Origin: Pseudonocardia nigra
Lineage (GTDB): Bacteria > Actinomycetota > Actinomycetes > Mycobacteriales > Pseudonocardiaceae
Direction of reading: 5' to 3'
Assembly (NCBI RefSeq): GCF_019396355.1
Contig: NZ_JAHKRK010000033.1
Coordinates: forward strand, 1-50,631
Length of the DNA: 50,631 nt
Shown here: positions 43,568 to 50,631 of the stretch, in pieces
Position numbering within the stretch: position 1 is the stretch's first letter
Layout: each line of letters opens with the position of its first letter
The notes under the pieces: generated by a model
What the model saw: the letters and a program-made list of their open reading frames with translations, nothing else
Told to the model about the DNA's origin: nothing
Databases searched by the model: none
Translations under genes and position numbers: made by a program

Positions 43568-44095
43568 ATGGACCTGAGCCAGTACGTCACGCAGCTGCGG
43601 GAGGACCTCTCCTCGGCCGCGGCGGCCGGCGACGAGCAGACGCAGCGCATCGCGGGTCTGCTCGGCGCCGCCGTCGAACCGGCCGCGCGGCTGGCGATCA
43701 TGAACGCCCTCTCCGACCTCGCGGCGGAGGTCACCGCCGCACTCGGGGACCGCGTGGTCGAGGTGCGCCTCGACGGCCGCGACGTCCGCGTCGCGGTCTC
43801 GCCCGACCCGGCGGCGGAGCGGCCGTCCGCCGAGGCTCCCCCGGCGCCGCCGTTCCGCGGCTTCGGGGGTGCCGACACCGGCGACATCAGCCGCATCACG
43901 CTGCGGCTCGTCGAGCAGATCAAGAACCAGGCCGAGCAGGCGGCGGCGGCGCAGGGCGTCTCGCTGAACTCCTGGGTGGCGCAGGCCGTGCAGGGCGCGC
44001 TGACCGGGGGCAGCCAGGGACGCCGCCACAGCAGGCGCGACGACTGGACGGGCGACCGCGAGGGGCGGCGCCTGCGGGGATGGGTGGAGGGGTGA
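43568..44095 (+). CDS. HicB-like ribbon-helix-helix protein
   Basis: This 175-aa protein has an N-terminal helical region (MDLSQYVTQLREDLSSAAAA, IAGLLGAAVEPAARLAIMNA, LSDLAAEVTAALGD) and a C-terminal RHH segment: DISRITLRLVEQIKNQAEQA followed by AAAQGVSLNSWVAQAVQGAL, as in HicB-type antitoxins and CopG-like DNA binders. The last 25 residues are basic (GRRHSRRDDWTGDREGRRLR). No HicA toxin gene lies nearby; the next gene is DUF4097, coupled by a GTGA overlap. It is more likely a regulator of that pair than a toxin antidote. Confidence 0.8.
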   Translation: MDLSQYVTQLREDLSSAAAAGDEQTQRIAGLLGAAVEPAARLAIMNALSDLAAEVTAALGDRVVEVRLDGRDVRVAVSPDPAAERPSAEAPPAPPFRGFGGADTGDISRITLRLVEQIKNQAEQAAAAQGVSLNSWVAQAVQGALTGGSQGRRHSRRDDWTGDREGRRLRGWVEG

Positions 44096-45045
44096 ACGAC
44101 GTGGTGGACTTCGCCAAGGACGACGCCGGCGGCGACGGGGGCACCGAAGTGGTGCGCCAGCAGAGCTGGCCGGTGGACGGCCCCGCGGAGCTGGAGCTGA
44201 CCCTCGACGTCGGGCGGATCCGGGTGCACCTGGACGAGCAGGTCGGCGGCAACGAGGTGCGCGTGGAGGTGCGCCACGACCCCTCGGCGGGCAACAGCTG
44301 GAGCCAGGGGCTCAGCGGCATCATCAACTGGCTGGGCGGCGCCACCGGTGGGTCCGGCGGGGGCGGGGACGCCGGCGAGCTCGCGGCCCAGGCCGTCCGC
44401 GCCGCGGAGATCAGCTGGTCGGAGACCGCGCGGCGGCTCGTGGTGCGCTCGTCCGAGGAGCTGCCGCTGCGGGTGGTGCCGCTCGCCGTCACGGTGTCGG
44501 CGCCGGCCGGGTCGCGCCTGGCCGCCCGCACCGGGGCGGGCGAAGTGACGGTGACGGGTCGCGCGGGGTGGGCCCGGGTCAAGACCGGGTCCGGCCGGAT
44601 CGCGGTGGGTGCGGTCGACGGTGACGCCGACGCAGCCACGGGCTCCGGCGACATCGAGCTCGGCCCGATCGGTGGGCGCGCGAAGGTGCGCACCGGGTCG
44701 GGCACGGTGTCCGTGGCGGCCGTGGCCGCTCCGTCGGAGATCAAGGCCAGCAGCGGCGATGTCCGCGTCGGGGAGGTCGCGGGCGACCTCGGCGTGCGCA
44801 CGGGCTCGGGCGACGTGACGATCGCCGACGCGCGCAGCGGCCGTGTGGAGCTCACGAGCGGCTCCGGAGCGCTGCGGATCGGCGTGCACCCGGGTGTGGG
44901 GGCGGAGCTCGACCTGTCGTGCGGCTCCGGCCGTGCGCGCAGCGAGCTGGAGGTGACCACCGTGGCGCCCGAGCACGCCCCGGCCCTGCACGTGAGCGGC
45001 CGCACCGGCAGCGGCGACGTGCTGGTCACGCGCGCGGCGGCCTGA
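44092..45045 (+). CDS. DUF4097 beta-strand-repeat protein
   Basis: This 317-aa protein has no membrane helix and consists of beta-strand repeats: VTVTGRAGWARVKTGSGRIA, ELGPIGGRAKVRTGSGTVSV, VGEVAGDLGVRTGSGDVTIA and HVSGRTGSGDVLVTRA, each with a T/S-G-S-G turn, forming a right-handed solenoid (DUF4097). The role of DUF4097 is unknown. The chosen GTG (44092) overlaps the stop of the RHH gene by four bases, indicating translational coupling. A longer start at 44080 is possible. Confidence 0.85.
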   Translation: MNDVVDFAKDDAGGDGGTEVVRQQSWPVDGPAELELTLDVGRIRVHLDEQVGGNEVRVEVRHDPSAGNSWSQGLSGIINWLGGATGGSGGGGDAGELAAQAVRAAEISWSETARRLVVRSSEELPLRVVPLAVTVSAPAGSRLAARTGAGEVTVTGRAGWARVKTGSGRIAVGAVDGDADAATGSGDIELGPIGGRAKVRTGSGTVSVAAVAAPSEIKASSGDVRVGEVAGDLGVRTGSGDVTIADARSGRVELTSGSGALRIGVHPGVGAELDLSCGSGRARSELEVTTVAPEHAPALHVSGRTGSGDVLVTRAAA

Positions 45046-45059
45046 CGCCGCGCACGGCC

Positions 45060-45123
45060 GTGCACACCCCGCGTCGGCCGTGCACGCCGCCGGACGTGTG
45101 CACCGCCGCCGGCGGGTGTGCAC
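45060..45123. repeat. Four GTGCAC palindromes at about 20-bp spacing
   Basis: GTGCAC occurs at 45060, 45080, 45098 and 45118, with gaps of 20, 18 and 20 bases. Two are preceded by GGCC. The stretch lies between the convergent DUF4097 and YcaQ-like genes. It may be a terminator region or an operator. Confidence 0.5.
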
Positions 45124-45130
45124 GGTGCGG

Positions 45131-46369
45131 TCAGGGCAGGGCGGTGGTGAGCGGGGCGGCGAGGTCGCCCCGCTCACCGACCACCACCCCGTCGAGCTCG
45201 AGCCAGCCGGCCATCTCCCGCAGGGCCCCCGCCAACTCCGCGGCCACACGTGGCACCTCGACGCCGGACTCCGCGAACGCGCCGGGCACCCGGAGCACTC
45301 CCGCCTTGCGGTCGGCCTTGAGATCGACACGGGCCACCAGCTCGCCGTCGAGCAGGAACGGGAACACGTAGTAGCCGTACTCCCGCTTCGGCTCGGGCAC
45401 GTAGATCTCGATGCGGTAGCGGAAGCCGAAGAGACGCTCGGTGCGGTCGCGTGCCCAGATCAGCGGGTCGAACGGGGCGAGCAGCGCGCGTCCGGTGACG
45501 CGCCTCGGCACCCGGGCGCCGGGCACGCGGTAGGCGAGATGGCGCCAGCCGCGCACCTGCACCGGTTCCAGCTCGCCCGCCTCCACCAGCTCGGCCACCG
45601 CGCGGCGGCTGCGGGTGGGGCCGAGGCGGTAGTAGTCGCGCAGGTCCGGCTCGGTGGCCACCGCCAGCGCCGACGCCGAGCGCCGGATCAGCGCCCTGGC
45701 CGCCTCCTCCTCCGACAGCGCCGGCGCGGCCAGCACGTGCGGCGGGAGCACCCGCTCGGGCAGGTCGTACAGGCGCTGGAAGTGGCGGCGGGTGCCCGTG
45801 GTGAGCACTCCGATCCCGAACAGGTACTCGCAGATCCGCTTGACGTCGGACCGCTCCCACCAGGACGCGCCCGGCGGTCGCGGGCGGGCCGGCCCGCCCA
45901 GCGCCGCCTCGAGCGTGCCGGCGCCGACCGGGCCCAGCTCCTTGACCGCCGCCAGCACGTCGCCGACGAGCCCGGGATGCCGATCGACCAGTGACCCGTA
46001 GTGCCGCCACCAGCCCTCCCGCTTCGCCCCGGAGCGCACCAGCGGCCAGTCCTCGACGGGCAGCAGGCTCGCCTCGTGCGCCCAGTACTCGACCAGCAGC
46101 CGGGGCTTGCGGCCCGAGTGGGCCCACGCGGCGTCGTCGACCAGCGCGGGCTCGTAGGTACCGAGCCTGCTGAACAGCGGCATGTAGTGCGCCCGGACGG
46201 CGACGTTGACCGAATCGAGCTGCAGCAGGCGGATCCGGTGCAGCGTGCGCACCAGGTGGCGGCGCGTGACGGGGCCGGTGGGGAGCGGGTCGGCGAAACC
46301 CTGCGCGGCGAGCGCGGCCCGGCGCGCCGCGGCGGGTCCGAGGGTGTCGACGGCGGACGGAGCGGTCAC
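45131..46369 (-). CDS. YcaQ/AlkZ-like DNA glycosylase (HTH_42 family)
   Basis: This 412-aa protein of the HTH_42 superfamily, which includes the interstrand-crosslink glycosylases YcaQ and AlkZ, has three winged-helix-like repeats. The conserved segment is IRLLQLDSVNVAVRAHYMPL with the QLD motif proposed to be catalytic, and FSRLGTYEP and WAHEASLLPVEDW follow. The C-terminal domain includes ALLAPFDPLIWARDRTERLF and KREYGYYVFPFLLDGELVAR. GTG 46369 overlaps the EamA stop by four bases. No crosslink-specific chemistry can be proven from sequence. Together with nei, recA and lhr it adds to the repair content here. Confidence 0.85.
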   Translation of the reverse strand: MTAPSAVDTLGPAAARRAALAAQGFADPLPTGPVTRRHLVRTLHRIRLLQLDSVNVAVRAHYMPLFSRLGTYEPALVDDAAWAHSGRKPRLLVEYWAHEASLLPVEDWPLVRSGAKREGWWRHYGSLVDRHPGLVGDVLAAVKELGPVGAGTLEAALGGPARPRPPGASWWERSDVKRICEYLFGIGVLTTGTRRHFQRLYDLPERVLPPHVLAAPALSEEEAARALIRRSASALAVATEPDLRDYYRLGPTRSRRAVAELVEAGELEPVQVRGWRHLAYRVPGARVPRRVTGRALLAPFDPLIWARDRTERLFGFRYRIEIYVPEPKREYGYYVFPFLLDGELVARVDLKADRKAGVLRVPGAFAESGVEVPRVAAELAGALREMAGWLELDGVVVGERGDLAAPLTTALP

Positions 46370-47316
46370 AACCGGGATGCTGCCAGCTCCGTCCGACGGT
46401 TTCGGGGCCGCTCCGCCGCGATCACCAGCACCACCGCCAGCAGGACGACCCCGCCGCCCGCCAGCTGGGTCGCGGAGAACCGCTCGCCGGCCACCAGCAC
46501 CCCGAGCAGCACCGCGATCACCGGGTTGACGTAGGCGTAGGTGGCGACCGTCGAGACCGGCAGCGACGCGAGCGCGAACGCATACGCGCTGAACGCCCCG
46601 AGCGAGACGACCACCGCCATGTAGGCCCACGCCCACCACGCGGACGGGCCGACCGCCGAGAGGTCGGGCCGGTCCCCCGCCGCGAGGCTGCCGCCCATGA
46701 GGATGACCCCGCCCACGAGCATCTGGACGGCGGCCAGCGCGAACGGGTTGGCCGGGGCGGGGAGGCGGGTGGTGGCGAACGTCCCCGTGGCCCAGCCCAG
46801 CCCGGCCAGCAACACGAGCCAGGGCCCCCACCAGGCGTTGCCGAACACAGCCCCCGACCCCCCGGACGCGCCGGCGAGCAGCAGCAGCGCGAGGCCCGCC
46901 ACCCCCACGCCGACCCCGACCAGCGTGGCCCGCCGGGGCCGGTCGCCGGTGACGGCGCGCAGCAGGACGATGTGCAGCGGCACCGAGGCGATCAGCAGCG
47001 CCGCGAGGCCGGACGCCACGTGCTGCTGCGCCACCGTGACCAGCCCGTTGCCCCAGGCCGGCAGCAGCAGCCCGGACAGCGCGGTGGTGCCGAACTGCGC
47101 CCACGTCATGGCGAACGCGCGCCTCCCGGCGACCGCGAGCACGACCACGGCGAGCAGCGCGCCACCGACCAGGAACCGCGCGCCGCTGGCGAACAGCGGC
47201 GGGACGTCCGTGATGATGTAGCGGTTGGCCAGGTAGGTGGACCCCCACAGGACGTACACGACCCCGAGCGCGACCCAGGCGATCGCGGGAGGACGAGGGG
47301 CGGCAGCAACTTCCAC
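46366..47316 (-). CDS. EamA-family transporter (second copy)
   Basis: This 316-aa DMT-type transporter has ten helices and two EamA halves: WVALGVVYVLWGSTYLANRY, FASGARFLVGGALLAVVVLA, PAWGNGLVTVAQQHVASGLA and ATYAYVNPVIAVLLGVLVAG. The G-S-T-Y-L-A-N-R start and P-V-I-A-V-L-L-G end are typical of metabolite exporters. It overlaps the glycosylase gene by four bases (46366-46369). The GTG start at 47316 is the longest. Substrate is unknown. It is unrelated in operon context to the copy at 7251. Confidence 0.88.
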   Translation of the reverse strand: MEVAAAPRPPAIAWVALGVVYVLWGSTYLANRYIITDVPPLFASGARFLVGGALLAVVVLAVAGRRAFAMTWAQFGTTALSGLLLPAWGNGLVTVAQQHVASGLAALLIASVPLHIVLLRAVTGDRPRRATLVGVGVGVAGLALLLLAGASGGSGAVFGNAWWGPWLVLLAGLGWATGTFATTRLPAPANPFALAAVQMLVGGVILMGGSLAAGDRPDLSAVGPSAWWAWAYMAVVVSLGAFSAYAFALASLPVSTVATYAYVNPVIAVLLGVLVAGERFSATQLAGGGVVLLAVVLVIAAERPRNRRTELAASRL

Positions 47317-47417
47317 CCGATGAACGTTGCCATGGCGAACGACGTGCTGTCGGGCTCGATCCGTGTGCCGTGCATCGCCCCGTTCGTCACCAGTGATCGC
47401 GGCCGAGCTGCAGGTGC

Positions 47418-48122
47418 TCAGTTCTGCAAGCGATTCGCCATGGCAAGGATCGCCTCCGCCACGGCAGCGGGCTCCGTCACGGCGCTCAGGTGGTGTCCGT
47501 CATGGCGGGCGACCGGCCAAGCCCGACGTCGGGCCTCGGCCGCCGCGTCATCGTAGGCGGCCGAGAGCTGGAGATACCCGCACGGTTGATCCACCCAGGC
47601 GTCGACCACCGGTGCGGTCTCTTCGAAGTAGGCCAACGGCAACCGGGGGATCTCGGCGCAGAAGGCGGCACGGGTCGTCGGGTCGGGCAGCAGGTCGCGA
47701 ACGACGTCCGCCGGGAACCATTCATGCCAACGGGGGAGCACGCCGTCCGCGTCCGCGAGTGCGCGCAGCCGAGCGCGCATCTCGGCGGGAACGGTGGCCA
47801 GCCACCGCCGCCCGGGGTAGGGCAGCGTGGCGTCGACGAACACGATGGCGCGCACCGGCGAGGCGTGCCCATCGACGATGGACGGCACCAGGGCACCCGC
47901 GCCGCTGTGCACGACGAGGATCACCGTGTCGTCGTCCGGATGGTCTGCAAGAGCGGCGTGCACGGCGCCGGCCAACGCCGGATACCGCGGCGCCGGCGAC
48001 GCGAGAGCACCGAGCAGCGACGGAACGACGGTCCGCAGATCCCGCGCACCCAACTGCTCGGCGACCGGGAGCCAGCTGCGCGGCCCGACCAGGGGGCTGT
48101 GGACCAACACGAACGTAGCCAC
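47418..48122 (-). CDS. Alpha/beta hydrolase (EST/MES-like)
   Basis: This 234-aa compact alpha/beta hydrolase begins MATFVLVHSPLVGPRSW with the oxyanion turn, has the nucleophile in ILVVHSGAGALVPSI (HSGAG) and the histidine in ARHDGHHLSAVTEPA near the end. Its closest style is the short alpha/beta hydrolases that act on esters. GTG 48122 follows TAGGTT with six-base spacing, so it is probably leaderless. It lies downstream of a roughly 260-base region without genes and about 100 bases from EamA. Substrate is unknown. Confidence 0.85.
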   Translation of the reverse strand: MATFVLVHSPLVGPRSWLPVAEQLGARDLRTVVPSLLGALASPAPRYPALAGAVHAALADHPDDDTVILVVHSGAGALVPSIVDGHASPVRAIVFVDATLPYPGRRWLATVPAEMRARLRALADADGVLPRWHEWFPADVVRDLLPDPTTRAAFCAEIPRLPLAYFEETAPVVDAWVDQPCGYLQLSAAYDDAAAEARRRAWPVARHDGHHLSAVTEPAAVAEAILAMANRLQN

Positions 48123-48128
48123 GCCGGA

Positions 48129-48134
48129 AACCTA
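48129..48134 (-). promoter_or_regulatory. -10 element of a leaderless hydrolase promoter
   Basis: The minus-strand hexamer TAGGTT fits TANNNT and is followed by six bases and the GTG. No ribosome binding site is present. Confidence 0.55.
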
Positions 48135-48385
48135 CTGCGGGCGAGCACGTGTCGAACCCTCCCGGCGCCCGGTCAGCTTCCGATCGGGCTGACGACGCAG
48201 TCGTCCGTCGCTCGATCGCCCACTCGCTGCGCGGCACCTCGTGCCCTCGTGACGCCGTCGCGTTCCCCGCTCGGCGCGCCGGCACCGCTCGGTTTCGTGA
48301 TCCAACGTGCGGCTGCCCTCGACCGGCGCCGTGCCGGGGTGCCTCCACCGGCCCGCAGCAGGGCGGGCGCGGGCGGTGGGATTCA

Positions 48386-48955
48386 ATGCCGGGCATGGCC
48401 ACCGCCGGCGTCCGTCCCGCCACCCCCGCCGATGTCGCCGAGATCGCGCGCATCCAGGCCGACACCTGGGAGACCGCCTACTCCGGGCTCGTCCCGGCCG
48501 CCGCCATCGCGCACCTGCGCGGCGAGGCGGCGCAGCAGGCCTGGACGTCGGCGGTCGAGGCCGGCACCGGGCACGTGCTCGTCGCACTCGAAGGGACGTG
48601 GACGGTGGGCTTCTGCGCGGCCGCCCCCGCCGTGGCCCCGGAGGGCGTCACCGGCCCCGTGGACGTGACGCTGGGCCCGGAGGCGTGGGGGGAGGTGGGC
48701 ACACTGCTCGTGGAGCCCCGGTGGGGACGGCGCGGACACGGCGGGCGACTGCTGGCCGCCGCCGCGGCCGCCCTGCGCGGCGCCGGCGCGATCTACGGCC
48801 TCGCCTGGGTGCCCGAAGCCGACGCCGCATCACGTGGGTTCTACGCACGGGCGGGCTGGGAGCCCGACGGGACGGTGCGGGTGCTCGACACCGGCGACGG
48901 CGAGCTGCGCGAGGTGCGCGTGACCGGCTCCCTGGACCTCAAGCTGCAGGAGTAG
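48386..48955 (+). CDS. GNAT-family N-acetyltransferase
   Basis: This 189-aa protein has GNAT features: VRPATPADVAEIARIQADTW, GHVLVALEGTWTVGFCAAAP, VGTLLVEPRWGRRGHGGRLL (the R-x-x-G-x-G/A acetyl-CoA motif) and AWVPEADAASRGFYARAGWE. The substrate is unknown. The ATG at 48386 is chosen; 48395 (MATAGVRP) is also possible. The 250 bases between the hydrolase promoter and this start hold no recognisable gene. Confidence 0.82.
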   Translation: MPGMATAGVRPATPADVAEIARIQADTWETAYSGLVPAAAIAHLRGEAAQQAWTSAVEAGTGHVLVALEGTWTVGFCAAAPAVAPEGVTGPVDVTLGPEAWGEVGTLLVEPRWGRRGHGGRLLAAAAAALRGAGAIYGLAWVPEADAASRGFYARAGWEPDGTVRVLDTGDGELREVRVTGSLDLKLQE

Positions 48956-49060
48956 GTACCGGCCCCGCCGACCAGGCGTCGCGGACCTCGACGTGGCGCA
49001 GCCCGCCCGACTCGGCCCGCTGGCAAGCGGACGCAGACCCGACGACGCCTCACCCCCGCC

Positions 49061-49117
49061 GATCAAGGCGCTACTGTCGCCCCGAACCGATACAGCAGCG
49101 ACATCCACGCCTTGATC
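49061..49117. repeat. 57-bp GATCAAGGCG repeat, copy B
   Basis: The core runs from GATCAAGGCGCTACTGTCGC to ACGCCTTGATC, exactly 57 bases, the same length as copy A (3976-4032). The ends are identical; the middle is about half conserved. It lies between the GNAT gene and dapB (convergent). Confidence 0.72.
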
Positions 49118-49192
49118 ACGGCCGAGGAGCGCCCCGACGGAGGGCACCCGCACCGCCCCCGTGCTCGGCGCGGGCTCCTGGAACCGGCCCCG

Positions 49193-49963
<771 letters not shown>

Positions 49964-49964
49964 A

Positions 49965-50444
49965 TCAGGCGAACACGACGGCCCCGAGCCACACCGCCGC
50001 GGCGAGCAGGCCGGTGGCGAGCTCGATCAGGATGCTCCAGCCGACGGCCGTGAGCGCCTGCCGGGTGGACGGCCACGCCCGCTCGCTCCCGCCGAGCCGG
50101 GCCAGCTCCGCGAGGTAGACGCCGAGCACGAACCCGACGAACAGCCCCGCCACCGGGATCACGAAGAAGCCGAGCACCCCGAGGACCGCTCCGAGCGCGA
50201 TCGTGCGCCCCGGCACCCCGGAGTCGCGCAGCCGCCGGCCGGGCAGCAGGTACTTTGCCACGCTGCCGAGCACGACGATCGCCACGGCAACGGCGAGCAC
50301 CGTCCAACCGACCGTGTCGCCGCGGGGCACCGCCCACACCGCCACGCCGGCCACCACGAGGAGCAGCCCGGGCAGCACCGGCACCACGACCCCGACGATG
50401 CCGGCGAGGACCAGCGCCGCGGCGATCAGCGTCTCGACGACCAC
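49965..50444 (-). CDS. DUF456 membrane protein
   Basis: This 159-aa protein has four hydrophobic segments and DUF456 hallmarks: the tandem Gly-rich segment LVLAGIVGVVVPVLPGLLLV with its paired V-P-x-L-P-G turn, and LGVLGFFVIPVAGLFVGFVL. GTG 50444 is chosen; the longer frame reads into palindrome copy 4. Its stop is two bases from the dapB promoter. Function is unknown. Confidence 0.85.
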   Translation of the reverse strand: MVVETLIAAALVLAGIVGVVVPVLPGLLLVVAGVAVWAVPRGDTVGWTVLAVAVAIVVLGSVAKYLLPGRRLRDSGVPGRTIALGAVLGVLGFFVIPVAGLFVGFVLGVYLAELARLGGSERAWPSTRQALTAVGWSILIELATGLLAAAVWLGAVVFA

Positions 50445-50469
50445 GTCCCGATCATGGCACGCCCCGGAT

Positions 50470-50514
50470 TGCAGCAAAGCCACTTTCATGCCAGCTGGTT
50501 GCGTGAAAGTGGCT
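50470..50514. repeat. Nested palindromic repeat, copy 4 of 4 (interrupted)
   Basis: The left arm TGCAGCAAAGCCACTTTC (50470-50487) is intact, but the right arm reads GAAAGTGGCT (50505-50514) and then departs to GTCAGGAG instead of TTGCTGC. The inner spacer is also different (ATGCCAGCTGGTTGCGT). The break lies about 20 bases from the stop of the transposase-like frame. Confidence 0.8.
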
Positions 50515-50535
50515 GTCAGGAGAATCGACCGCAGC

Positions 50536-50631
50536 CTATGAGGCCTTGGCGAGTGTGACCTCGTATCCGAGGTCTTGGAGTGCCTTGAGGTGGCGGTCGC
50601 GGCGACGGTCGGGGCTGTCGTGGCGGCGGAG
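50536..50631 (-). CDS. Probable transposase, C-terminal end (partial, runs off window)
   Basis: The last 31 residues of a frame run off the right edge: SPDRRRDRHLKALQDLGYEV then TLAKAS and stop. This basic tail with LGYEVTL resembles the end of several transposases, which also end in a short L-G-x-x-V-T-L segment; the family cannot be set from so little. The A/T-richer codons (ATA, AAG, TCA) differ from the neighbours and support foreign origin. It adjoins an interrupted palindrome. Confidence 0.42.
   Translation of the reverse strand, partial: LRRHDSPDRRRDRHLKALQDLGYEVTLAKAS

Noticed and set aside
43568..45045. Classic HicAB toxin-antitoxin system
   Set aside because: There is no HicA-like short RNA-binding protein next to the RHH gene; its partner is a DUF4097 solenoid.
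48135..48385. Regulatory RNA between the hydrolase and GNAT genes
   Set aside because: No stable long hairpin or promoter motif was evident by eye, so there is no support for a feature.

Overview
The window is chromosomal DNA of a very GC-rich actinobacterium. Third positions are almost always G or C, GTG starts are common, and the gene content (recA, clgR-pspA, a PgsA-type synthase, rimO, short argA, ftsK, rnj, dapA, thyX, dapB, DUF397/XRE-DUF5753, Lat with Lrp) fits Pseudonocardiaceae, most likely Pseudonocardia or a close relative. That placement is inferred from gene content and style; no search was run. The order recA - DUF3046 ... pspA - clgR - pgsA - rimO - argA - ftsK ... rnj - dapA - thyX ... 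dapB follows the Mycobacterium tuberculosis recA-to-dapB block as I know it, with accessory genes between the anchors.

Layout. 1-2.6 kb: recX (partial), recA with two DNA-damage promoters, a double gene relic (alpha/beta hydrolase and MarR), DUF3046. 2.6-9 kb: CoA transferase, small membrane protein, DUF3291, MFS exporter, hemerythrin, a divergent TetR/EamA pair, arginase-like protein. 9-16 kb: amidohydrolase, large Lhr helicase, YidD. 16-22 kb: two small proteins, nitroreductase, an esterase that lost its nucleophile, and an ABC-2 transporter plus two-component operon carrying three frameshifts. 22-33 kb: nei, pspA, clgR, pgsA, rimO, argA, an AraC/isochorismatase/GlxA group, relics of SDR, YceI and TetR genes, ftsK. 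33-37 kb: lrp, lat and an aldehyde dehydrogenase (lysine to alpha-aminoadipate), then a broken DHFR-like gene. 37-43 kb: YbjQ, SnoaL-like, RNase J, dapA, DUF397/XRE, thyX. 43-50.6 kb: oxidoreductase with a truncated HxlR, an RHH/DUF4097 pair, YcaQ-like glycosylase, EamA, hydrolase, GNAT, dapB, DUF456, and the end of a probable transposase.

Four signals run through the window. (1) Three divergent regulator/enzyme pairs have lost sequence at their shared 5' side, and four further genes carry an internal or 5' deletion. (2) At least four intergenic repeat types occur, including four copies of a nested palindrome; one copy is cut off beside a putative transposase. (3) About ten genes have a TANNNT hexamer exactly 6-7 bases before an ATG or GTG and no ribosome binding site, the mark of leaderless mRNAs. 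(4) DNA repair is concentrated here: recA, recX, lhr, nei and ycaQ, with recA carrying both LexA-type and PafBC-type sites.

I saw no rRNA, tRNA or CRISPR array. Several frameshifts lie in G/C runs and could be sequencing errors.
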